In this document: positions 1 to 6,972 of the stretch, piece by piece
Layout: each line of letters opens with the position of its first letter
Position numbering within the stretch: the first letter of the stretch is position 1
Source: an uncultured Caulobacterales bacterium
GTDB taxonomy: Bacteria; Pseudomonadota; Alphaproteobacteria; Caulobacterales; Caulobacteraceae
DNA length: 38,473 bases
Reading direction: 5' to 3'
NCBI GenBank assembly: GCA_903840435.1
Contig: CAIMFV010000031.1
Coordinates: forward strand, 1-38,473
Translations under genes and position numbers: made by a program
Notes under the pieces: model-generated
The model's input: the letters and a program-made list of their open reading frames with translations, nothing else
Database searches by the model: none
What the model was told of the DNA's origin: nothing

Positions 1-165
1 AAGTAATAAAAGTAAATTAACTATAACTTCTATATTTCATAATATTCCCCTTGAGATAATTTTGCAATAACGCATCGCCTCAATGTTTAATTTTTTACTG
101 CTAGAATTTCAATAATTACATAATTATCAGAGGTACCAAGGGTGTCAGCGCTCCCTCATCCCGCG

Positions 166-189
166 CCTTGACTTCGTCAAGGAATTTTT
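166..189 (+). terminator. Weak terminator-like hairpin
   Basis: CCTTGAC (166-172) pairs with GTCAAGG (176-182) around a 3-base loop and is followed by AATTTTT on the plus strand. The stem is short and no plus-strand gene is seen upstream inside the window, so this could be the end of a gene to the left or chance. Confidence 0.25.
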
Positions 190-201
190 GGAACCCTGTT
201 A

Positions 202-237
202 ATGTGTGTTCGGCTCAGAGAAACGGCTGCGCTTCAT
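202..237 (-). pseudogene. Possible start of an IS3-family orfA, truncated
   Basis: An ATG at 237 on the minus strand opens a frame reading MKRSRFSE, then leaves the expected sequence and stops at 199-201. IS3-family OrfA proteins commonly begin M(K/R)(R/K)SRF(T/S)E. About eight codons match, so this may be the remnant of a transposase whose body was deleted. Eight residues are too few for certainty. No terminal inverted repeats were identified. Confidence 0.25.
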
Positions 238-318
238 GGTCTGATCCTCGTCTGGGCCAAAACGAGCTTCAAACTGAAATACCTCCGTTGGGCAACGTCA
301 CCTCGATTCTGCTGTAGA

Positions 319-786
319 TTACCCTTGCAAGCGCTGATTGAGTTTCCAACCAATCAATAAGCTATTAAGTTTCCCACTCTCAAACAATTCGCGCAAATGG
401 GAGAACGACACCATTCTCTTTAGTTCGGGAATGAACACATCACGAAATGCGTTCTCGATTCGAGCGAAGGATTCTTTCTCAGCCCCAACCACCAGGGAGT
501 TTATTATTTCCATCTGATACTCTCTAAATAGATTCTGCAGACGAAACGCGACCATAGAGGCCACATCTCCCTCACCTCCCTCACACCACACTGAGACATC
601 AAACCAGCATTGCGCGTCGAATTGAGATTTTTCCAATCGACATACAACCACGCCATCCGGAGTCACCAGCGTCCACTTACTTTTGGAAACATCGAAGCCG
701 GATTCTTTAAATAAAGCTTTCAGACTTCTTTTTATTTCGCTTAGAGTCATATTTTCGGCTCGTAGAGATATAGGTGAGCGGTCCAT
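319..786 (-). CDS. Hypothetical protein, 155 aa, accessory region
   Basis: I do not recognise this protein with confidence. It is a soluble, mixed-charge protein with no signal peptide or membrane segment. The N-terminal half (about residues 13-60) has the layout 'helix, then GF..SK.KWTLVTPDGVVVCRLEKSQ..', which loosely resembles DUF4304-type proteins; that is a guess from pattern only. An ATG at 786 opens the frame. A second ATG at 750 (residue 13) starts at MTLSEIKRSLK and may be the true start, since neither has a clear Shine-Dalgarno. Codon use is AT-richer than the core genes to the right, suggesting transferred DNA. Confidence 0.6.
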   Translation of the reverse strand: MDRSPISLRAENMTLSEIKRSLKALFKESGFDVSKSKWTLVTPDGVVVCRLEKSQFDAQCWFDVSVWCEGGEGDVASMVAFRLQNLFREYQMEIINSLVVGAEKESFARIENAFRDVFIPELKRMVSFSHLRELFESGKLNSLLIGWKLNQRLQG

Positions 787-976
787 TTTTCGCCGGCCCT
801 TTCCTCAAGTTCACCCTTGTATCTTTGAAGCTGGGAATTGCGCGCCCGAATTCCACTGGCGGCATCAGGCCTCAGCTCCCGCACTTCTCTTTATTCGAGA
901 TTTATGGCGTCCGGTTGACCTCCAATTGGCAGTACATTTTTATAGTGCCAGCGCGTCCCTTTATGGACCAAACCAC

Positions 977-1318
977 CTAATTCACGTTCGGTGGATAGAC
1001 TGCCGTTAAGCGATAAAATGCTGCGGCTCCCCCGAGTATGAACATCGCCGTTTGCCCACCAAATGTAAGCAAATTTCTCAATAATGAAATTTTACCGCTC
1101 CCTTTATTGAGGATCAATCGCTTAAGAAACGGAACCACACCGAAGGTACAGAAAAATATAAAATATAGATACTTCATGCTGACGTAAAATCTCAGCGACA
1201 ACATGATCATGACCACACTGGTCAGCGCACCTGACAAAAAGGAAAAACCGTATAACTTCGCTTCTGTTTTATTGCGCACATTTTCAGTCAATTTATATAT
1301 TCCCTGCTGATGGCTCAC
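977..1318 (-). CDS. Hypothetical small membrane protein, 113 aa
   Basis: Hydrophobic segments at about residues 24-47, 49-66 and 84-105 suggest three membrane passes with a basic N-terminus (KLTENVRNKTEAK). No family is recognised. The frame opens with GTG at 1318 and has no obvious ribosome-binding site, so the start is uncertain. It lies 190 bp upstream of the 155-aa hypothetical gene on the same strand, and both are AT-rich. They could be an accessory pair, but the gap argues against tight coupling. Confidence 0.5.
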   Translation of the reverse strand: MSHQQGIYKLTENVRNKTEAKLYGFSFLSGALTSVVMIMLSLRFYVSMKYLYFIFFCTFGVVPFLKRLILNKGSGKISLLRNLLTFGGQTAMFILGGAAAFYRLTAVYPPNVN

Positions 1319-1635
1319 TTATCGTCTAGATAAACGTGTCCTGTGATGCAGATATCAAACGGGGCTCCAGCGGACGGGCTTGTATAGAATGGTACCTATA
1401 TTGCGAGCAATTTCAGCCAGACGCTTAGGCTCATGCAAGATAATCTGGCCGGAATATCGGAACCGCGAGCCGCTCCAGCTTTTGGGCTCACCAGAGGGTC
1501 CTTAGGTGTTGGTTTCTTGGATCGCTCGACTTGCAAGTGAAACCACAATTACTGAGCCTTGCCGGTCTTAAGATCGCAAAGCTTTGTTTGTCGCAGCAGC
1601 ACCACAGGGCGCGCCGCAAGGGGGACGAAGCGGGG
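1319..1635. other. Intergenic stretch, no supported gene
   Basis: This is the transition between the AT-rich left end and the GC-rich core. A 44-codon open stretch on the minus strand (about 1355-1489) lacks a start codon and was not accepted as a gene. No RNA gene or repeat was recognised. Confidence 0.45.
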
Positions 1636-3324
1636 TCAGCTGGCGCGGGGGGCTTGCTCGGCCAGGGGTTTGGCGAGAACCGGCATCCGCACCGTAACCG
1701 CCGTTCCCTCGCCCAACTGGCTTTCAATCGACATTTCTCCCCCGTGCATCTGGGCGAAGGCCTGCACCAGAGACAGGCCAAGCCCCGTGCCGCCGTTTTG
1801 GGTCAGGGCGTTTTTCGCCTGCTCAAACGGTTTGCCAAGGCGGGCCAGATCGTCTTGGGCAATGCCAATGCCGGTGTCGGCCACAACCAGTTCCAAACCG
1901 CCCGCCGCGCTTTCCAAGGTTACGGTCACGGCCCCGCCGCGTGGCGTGAACTTCAAGGCATTGGAGATCAAGTTCAGCAGAATCTGTTTGAAGGCGCGCT
2001 CGTCGGCGTGGACGATCAGCGGGTGGCTGGGCGTCAGGCTGTGCAACCGGACGCCAGCCTCATGGGCTTGAAGCTGGAAGAGCCGCAAGGCCGAAGCCAC
2101 CACATCACAGGCGTCGAAATCCCTTGGGTGGATGACAAACCGTTCGGCCTCAATCTTCGACATGTCCAAAACGTCATTGATCAGGTCAAGAAGGTGCGCG
2201 CCGCTCTCATGGATCAACTCGGCATATTCGGTGTACTTGTCGGACAGGTCGCCAAACAGGCGCGTCCGCATAATATCCGAAAAGCCCATGATGGCGTTTA
2301 GCGGCGTGCGCAGTTCGTGGCTCATATCGGCGAGGAATTTCGAGCGGGTGCGCAAGGTGCGGTCGGTCGCTTCGCGGGCCTCTTCAGCTTGGGCGCGTGC
2401 GCGGGTCAGCGAGACAATTTGATCATTGAGTCCCGCCGCATCGCCGGAAGCGAGGATGGACTTGGCGTCGGAAGCCGAGAACAGCGCAATCACCCTGCCC
2501 TCGCTGGCCCGCTTCAACCACAGCTCAACATCGCCGGTCGGTTCGCCTTGGGGGGTAAACCTTGCCTGGGCCATCCCATGATCGAGCGCCTCGGTCAGGG
2601 CCGCCTTCAACGAACCACGGTGCGCCTCGACCGCGGCAAGGCAAAAGGGCTGATCCCCCACGGCGAGCCGCATGCCTGAAGGAGGCGCGCCGGACAGGGC
2701 CAAGACCTCCCCATGCTTATCTATATGGGCAATGAGAATTTCACTCTTGGCGAGGGCGGCCGTCAGGTTATCGCTCGCCAAAGGAAGCGAGCGCCCAGCC
2801 CTGCTCCGTCCCGTCAAACCGGCCGCCGCCAAGACGAGCAGTCCCAACAGGCTTGAAAAGGCCAAGACCAGACGCAGGCCCTGTTCGGGGCTCGCATAGG
2901 GGAAGGCCACGGCCCCCAAGAGCGCAAATCCAAGGCTTGCCACCGAAAATGCCAAGCCGCTCGCGAGGCCACTCTCCAGCCAAACCGCCGCGACCACGGG
3001 CGCAAAGCACAAGACTGCAAAGGGTCCGACCACGCCGCCGGTCAAGACAACCGAAATGGCGCATAGGGATAGGCTCGCCAAGCCAAAGGTCTCTAAGCGG
3101 TTCTCCGGCACAACCAATCCCGGAACGGGCGCAAAAGCCGCCACTAGGAAGGCTGCTAAAATCTCGCCGCTGACATGGCCAAATGCGACGAGCACGCCGC
3201 CCAAGATCAGGGCGAGCCCCACCCACCAGAAGAAGGCAAACCGACCCCAGCCGACCGCATTCGACGCCTTGGGCATCGCTGTGGCAGAGCTATTTGGTTG
3301 CGGCGCGAGGCTCAAAAAATGCAA
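1636..3324 (-). CDS. Membrane sensor histidine kinase, DivJ/PleC-like
   Basis: A membrane-bound histidine kinase that should autophosphorylate and pass phosphate to a response regulator. Residues about 28-172 contain roughly six hydrophobic segments, followed by a PAS-like linker (about 190-290) and a short coiled coil (about 300-325). The kinase core is complete: H-box MSHELRTPLNAI with His336, N-box with Asn455, G1 DTGIG at 483-487 and G2 GGTGLGL at 511-517. The multi-pass N-terminus with this H-box resembles DivJ of Caulobacter (about 600 aa), a DivK kinase, but orthology is not shown by the sequence alone. The longest frame starts at TTG 3324; ATG 3276 (MPKASN) is an alternative that keeps every domain. 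Residue numbers here use the TTG start. It is divergent from a second histidine kinase. Confidence 0.88.
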   Translation of the reverse strand: MHFLSLAPQPNSSATAMPKASNAVGWGRFAFFWWVGLALILGGVLVAFGHVSGEILAAFLVAAFAPVPGLVVPENRLETFGLASLSLCAISVVLTGGVVGPFAVLCFAPVVAAVWLESGLASGLAFSVASLGFALLGAVAFPYASPEQGLRLVLAFSSLLGLLVLAAAGLTGRSRAGRSLPLASDNLTAALAKSEILIAHIDKHGEVLALSGAPPSGMRLAVGDQPFCLAAVEAHRGSLKAALTEALDHGMAQARFTPQGEPTGDVELWLKRASEGRVIALFSASDAKSILASGDAAGLNDQIVSLTRARAQAEEAREATDRTLRTRSKFLADMSHELRTPLNAIMGFSDIMRTRLFGDLSDKYTEYAELIHESGAHLLDLINDVLDMSKIEAERFVIHPRDFDACDVVASALRLFQLQAHEAGVRLHSLTPSHPLIVHADERAFKQILLNLISNALKFTPRGGAVTVTLESAAGGLELVVADTGIGIAQDDLARLGKPFEQAKNALTQNGGTGLGLSLVQAFAQMHGGEMSIESQLGEGTAVTVRMPVLAKPLAEQAPRAS

Positions 3325-3571
3325 ACCTTCAGGCTGGGCGGGTGGGAGTGGCTCATCTTAAGCGCTCATCATAGCGCGCGAATAATGGCCGCGCGACGGC
3401 GATCAATCTACAGGCGAAACCTTTTTCTCAGCCCGTAACAATTAACCCTATTGGCGCCACATCTGCGCGAATTTTTGCGTCTCCATTTCGTATTTTAGGT
3501 TTTTGACCCGGGAAACGGAAAAGTAAGGCCAAGCTGCTAAAGTGATCAGGTCGAAATAAAGCGTCGAGGTC
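3325..3571. promoter_or_regulatory. Divergent promoter region between two histidine kinases
   Basis: This 247-bp gap separates two oppositely oriented kinase genes, so it must hold the start signals for both. It is locally AT-richer than the flanks. A TTAACCC at about 3442 resembles half of a CtrA site, but the match is short and may be chance. No clear -35/-10 pair was assigned. Confidence 0.4.
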
Positions 3572-4396
3572 ATGTCACAATCGCGCCCATCGCTCGTTCC
3601 GAGTGATCCGCAACTCCAAAATGACGCAGCCCAACTTCGCCAAGCGAAGATGGGCAAACGCCGACGTATGGCCGAAGAAGAATCGACCCGGTCCTTCATT
3701 CGTCTGATGAGCCACGAACTTCGGACGCCGCTCAATTCCATCATCGGATTTTCCGAGATCATCTATCAAGAGCTATACGGGCCTCTGGCAGAGCCGCGCT
3801 ATCGCGAACATGCTGATTATATTAGACAATCCGGGCTAAAACTTCTCGCCCTTGTCAATCAGATCATGGATATCGCCCGGTTGGAATCCGGCGGCGCCGA
3901 TATGGACATCCATGTCCAGCCTTGCGGCTCTCCCATTTCCGACGCCATCCGCAGCGTGCAAGCCCTGGCGAATGAGCGCAATGTCACCTTAGAGGTGAGA
4001 ATTCCAACGCCTGAGCCCATGGTCTTTTGCGATCATCGCGGACTGGAGACGGCGCTGGTCAATCTGTTACACAACGCCATCACCTTCGGTTGCGACGGCC
4101 GTTTGGTGGTCCTGGAAGCGCAACAGGAGGGATCGCGTCTCGCGATTTCGGTACAAGATTTTGGCTGCGGCATCGCCTCCGACCAAATTCCGAGACTCTT
4201 GCGTCCGTTTGAACAAGGCGAAAATGCCCTTGTTCGCCATGCGGCGGGCGCAGGCCTTGGTCTGCCAACCGCGCTTTTGTTAACCAAGGCAATGGGCGGA
4301 ACCATGTCGCTGTCGTCCGAAGAAGGCGAAGGGGTGCGCGCCATCATCCGTCTGCAAACTTCACCGCCCAAGCCGAGTGTGGTCAAAACCGCTTAG
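3572..4396 (+). CDS. Soluble sensor histidine kinase, PleC/DivJ-like core
   Basis: A 274-aa kinase that is nearly only a catalytic core. An N-terminal basic stretch (about 1-40) precedes the H-box SHELRTPLNSI with His48. The N-box Asn168 lies in LLHNAITF, the G1 box is DFGCG (197-201) and the G2 box GAGLGLP is at about 226-232. There is no transmembrane segment, signal peptide or clear sensor domain, so it probably works in the cytoplasm and takes its input from a partner. The H-box and dimerisation helices closely resemble those of the divergent membrane kinase, so the two may share a response regulator or be paralogues. The N-box ends ITFG instead of the more usual LKFT, a variation near the ATP site. 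ATG start at 3572. Confidence 0.85.
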   Translation: MSQSRPSLVPSDPQLQNDAAQLRQAKMGKRRRMAEEESTRSFIRLMSHELRTPLNSIIGFSEIIYQELYGPLAEPRYREHADYIRQSGLKLLALVNQIMDIARLESGGADMDIHVQPCGSPISDAIRSVQALANERNVTLEVRIPTPEPMVFCDHRGLETALVNLLHNAITFGCDGRLVVLEAQQEGSRLAISVQDFGCGIASDQIPRLLRPFEQGENALVRHAAGAGLGLPTALLLTKAMGGTMSLSSEEGEGVRAIIRLQTSPPKPSVVKTA

Positions 4397-4505
4397 AGTT
4401 TGGCGGGGAAACGTGGAATCCGGTTTTCCCGATACGACAAACGCGACCTAGGAAACCGGCTTTTGTCGGGTTCAATTTGAAACTGACCAAAGCCTTGCGT
4501 CTGCC
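4397..4505. repeat. Possible alphaproteobacterial intergenic repeat
   Basis: The gap between two convergent genes contains two related pieces, GGAATCCGGTTTTCCCG near 4414 and GGAAACCGGCTTTTGTCGGG near 4451. The CCGGTTTTCCCG core resembles a widespread alphaproteobacterial intergenic repeat also seen in part at 28770-28815. Only the resemblance is visible. Confidence 0.3.
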
Positions 4506-5189
4506 TCAGTCGGCAAAGGTCCACACATCGGTGCGTTTGACCTCCTGATCTTCTAATTCAAGCGTCGTTCCGGCGCGGTATTCTCCAAGCTTCACGAGAC
4601 CCTTGGCGTCGAAATAGGTCCGACCCGGATCGCCAAGCAGGACACGCGCGCCGTTTTGGTGGGCGCGGAACAGATAGGCGCGCATGGCTTCGGCCATGGG
4701 GCGTTCATAGCCGACATCGCCCGCCGTCACGAGGTCCGCGTCAGGCGGTGGCCCGTTGAGCACATCCTCGACCCGAAACTGCACCGTCACGCCATTGGCC
4801 TTGGCATTGAGCGCCACTGCTGGGGCGCAAAAGCGGTCAATATCAATGCCAACCGCAGCCTTTGCACCTGACTTCATGGCCGCAATGGCCACAAGGCCTG
4901 AACCTGTGGCCAGATCGACCATTCGCCGATCCTTGGCCTCGTGTGGATGATCAAGCAAATAGCGCGCGAGCCCCTGGCCTCCCGCCCAGGCAAAGGCCCA
5001 GAAGGGCGGAGGCAATCCAAGATCGCCCAAGGCCTCCTCGGTCAGTCGCCAAAGCGGCGTCACTTCATCAGCGAGATGTAAGCGAAGCTCAGGCAAAAGG
5101 GTTGGGCTTTGCAAGCGAGTGTTCTGGCGAACAAATTCCCGTTGCTCAGCTGGCGAAAGCGCGGCGAAATTTGTGACGGAGGGGCTCAA
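4506..5189 (-). CDS. SAM-dependent protein lysine methyltransferase, ETFB-KMT-like (COG3897)
   Basis: A class I (Rossmann-fold) methyltransferase. The motif I region VDLATGSGLVAIAA (about 90-103) binds S-adenosylmethionine, and D-V-G-Y-E-R after strand 4 matches the (D/E)xxY(E/D) motif of the seven-beta-strand lysine methyltransferases. The block PPPFWAFAWAGGQ before motif I is typical of bacterial homologues of the enzyme that methylates the beta subunit of electron-transfer flavoprotein. The likely substrate is therefore a lysine of ETFB, by family. The frame starts with TTG at 5189, overlapping the stop of the desaturase gene as TTGA, so translation is probably coupled. Older annotations of this family say nicotinamide N-methyltransferase, which I consider less likely. 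Confidence 0.85.
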   Translation of the reverse strand: MSPSVTNFAALSPAEQREFVRQNTRLQSPTLLPELRLHLADEVTPLWRLTEEALGDLGLPPPFWAFAWAGGQGLARYLLDHPHEAKDRRMVDLATGSGLVAIAAMKSGAKAAVGIDIDRFCAPAVALNAKANGVTVQFRVEDVLNGPPPDADLVTAGDVGYERPMAEAMRAYLFRAHQNGARVLLGDPGRTYFDAKGLVKLGEYRAGTTLELEDQEVKRTDVWTFAD

Positions 5190-6118
5190 GACTTAGGCGC
5201 AACTTGGCGCAAGACCGCAGCATAGCCTTGGCCGATCTCCATGCTGTCATGGCGGCCCTTGCGACCCAAGGCCTGATGGGCCTTGGGCAGGTTCCAACAG
5301 CTAATATGCATGAAGAGATGATGCTCGGCGTGGAAATTGACATAGTAGGGAGCGATGAAGGCCCGATCAATCCATGCGGCGCGGGTGGTCCGAGCTTGGC
5401 GAAATGGATCGGAGCCATCGCCGACGCACGCATGCTCCGCGATGTTCCGAATGCGGGTGACCAGCGGATACCAGGTCGCCATCGGCACAATCCATAGGCC
5501 GAGAAAGGCAAGTCCATGCCCAGAGCCTATGGCGATCAGCGCCAGGGCCGCATTCCAGGCCAAGAACCTGGGCTCACTGCGTAAAAACGCTTGGAACCGC
5601 GCCGAGCGGCGCACCTGTGGATCAAAAAATCCCAGATAGGGTTTGACCCTTTGTTTGAAGTAGGTCTGGCCCGTCAGATCGCGGATCACCTTGCGCCGCA
5701 GCGAAGCCGGCGTGGTCGGAAACTTGGCGGACAGGCCAAGATCGGGATCTTCTGCTTGCTGGGCGAACTTGTGGTGTTGCAGGTGATAGGGGCGATAGCG
5801 TTTCAGACTGGCGCCAATCGGCTGGCCACAGACCCACTCGCCAAGAAAATCATTGATGGCAGGAACAGGGTGCAAGGTCCCATGGGCAGCCTCGTGCATC
5901 AGGATCGCCAGACCCAGTTGGCGCGTGCCAATCACCATGACGGCGAGAAGGTAAGTGATCGGGTTTGGCAAAAACTCAACGACAACCACGCTTAAGCCGA
6001 TCACCCCCCAAGCATGGCTCGCCAAATATATCCCACGCCACCAGGACCGCTTTGAGAGCGCTTTCCAGTCATCAGCGTCAAAAATGTCCTTCGGATGGAG
6101 CCGCTTGACCGCTGGCAT
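5186..6118 (-). CDS. Membrane fatty acid desaturase family protein
   Basis: A 310-aa integral membrane di-iron oxidase. It shows the three histidine boxes of the family: HEAAH (75-79), HLQHH (112-116) and HAEHH (263-267), plus an extra conserved His229 in RIRNIAEHA. Hydrophobic segments at about 30-50, 55-75 and 185-215 give the usual hairpin topology with the boxes in the cytoplasm. It should introduce a double bond or hydroxyl into a lipid; the exact substrate cannot be read from the sequence. The gene is translationally coupled to the downstream lysine methyltransferase by a 4-base overlap. ATG start at 6118. A carotenoid hydroxylase or ketolase is a less likely alternative, since no carotenoid genes are nearby. 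Confidence 0.88.
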   Translation of the reverse strand: MPAVKRLHPKDIFDADDWKALSKRSWWRGIYLASHAWGVIGLSVVVVEFLPNPITYLLAVMVIGTRQLGLAILMHEAAHGTLHPVPAINDFLGEWVCGQPIGASLKRYRPYHLQHHKFAQQAEDPDLGLSAKFPTTPASLRRKVIRDLTGQTYFKQRVKPYLGFFDPQVRRSARFQAFLRSEPRFLAWNAALALIAIGSGHGLAFLGLWIVPMATWYPLVTRIRNIAEHACVGDGSDPFRQARTTRAAWIDRAFIAPYYVNFHAEHHLFMHISCWNLPKAHQALGRKGRHDSMEIGQGYAAVLRQVAPKS

Positions 6119-6267
6119 AGCCGACCTCCCCGGTCCTATTCACTTGGTCTTGGCGATCAGTTTAGCGCTCCCGCGCCGCCTTGCCCACCTCATGGGAAGA
6201 ATTTGACCTCGGGGGTCGCGGCCTACAGCCGAAGTGTTCGCAGGTGCATTCCCGAAGTCCCTGAGCC

Positions 6268-6972
6268 TCAGTCCGGCCGAAGCGCTTTTGGATCAAGCGC
6301 GATGACTGCATCACGCCCAAGCGCAAAGACCTGAACCGGTTGGCGCAACACTGCTGCAAAGGCGGGGTCGAGAATATTGAGACCGCCGGTATAGGCCCCG
6401 AAAGCCGGCAGGATCAGCCGGTTGCCATCAAGGGCAAAACAGCGCCTGCGTACGCCTCGCCCCCGCGAACTGACCTTGGCGCAGGGGTGATAGTGGCCCG
6501 ACACCTCCACCCTTCCTTCAAGGTCACTGCAAGGGTCGGCTGCGTGACGAAAAATCAGATCGGGCGAGGCAATCTCGACGCAGGTTCGTCCGGGCAGGCC
6601 GTCGAGCCCTTCGCTGTCATGATTGCCCGCCACCCAGACCAGATCACAAAGGCGGGCAAGTTTGGCCAGCCGGTCTCGGTATTCGGCCAAAAGACGCGCG
6701 GGGCCGAGTGGGTCGTGGAAACTATCGCCGAGAAAGATCAGCTGCTCCGGCGCGAAAGCCGCAACCTCGGCCTCGAGGCGCTCTAGGGTAGCTGCTGTAT
6801 CATAGGGCGGGATCAACTGTCCCCGGGCCGCGTAACTTGACCCTTTTTCCAAGTGAAGATCGGCCATGACCAGCACGCGATCCTTCGCCGACCACAGGGC
6901 GCCTGAGGGGGCAAGCCCGAGTTCGGCGTCGCCAGCGCGCACCATGGCACAGGACCGAGATGCTGGCTTCAT
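6268..6972 (-). CDS. pdeM: Ligase-associated DNA-damage-response endonuclease PdeM
   Basis: A calcineurin-like metallophosphoesterase of 234 aa. All metal-binding motifs are present: DLH (38-40), GDSFHD starting at 82, GNHD (116-119) and GHYHP starting at 159. The short form with these spacings, next to a large Lhr-like helicase, is the arrangement called ligase-associated DNA damage response nuclease (TIGR04123 type). It starts with ATG inside the helicase stop (ATGA, 6969-6972), so the two are translated together. The ATP-dependent DNA ligase and the exonuclease that complete the usual four-gene set are not in this window. The biochemical role in repair is inferred from this association. 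Confidence 0.88.
   Translation of the reverse strand: MKPASRSCAMVRAGDAELGLAPSGALWSAKDRVLVMADLHLEKGSSYAARGQLIPPYDTAATLERLEAEVAAFAPEQLIFLGDSFHDPLGPARLLAEYRDRLAKLARLCDLVWVAGNHDSEGLDGLPGRTCVEIASPDLIFRHAADPCSDLEGRVEVSGHYHPCAKVSSRGRGVRRRCFALDGNRLILPAFGAYTGGLNILDPAFAAVLRQPVQVFALGRDAVIALDPKALRPD

Larger units (their letters stand above)
1..318. other. AT-rich intergenic stretch without a recognisable gene
   Basis: This stretch is clearly more AT-rich than the core genes further right. No convincing reading frame is seen. It contains a 7-bp hairpin at 166-182 and a possible transposase start at 202-237, both listed separately. The rest has no feature I can name. Confidence 0.5.

Noticed and set aside
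1355-1489. 44-codon open stretch on the minus strand ending in a TGA at 1355
   Set aside because: No start codon within the stretch, and no homology I recognise; it may be a gene remnant but could be chance in a non-coding region.
1531-3438. Several long plus-strand frames opposite the membrane histidine kinase
   Set aside because: High-GC shadow frames with Arg/Pro/Ala-rich nonsense; the minus-strand kinase is complete and conserved.
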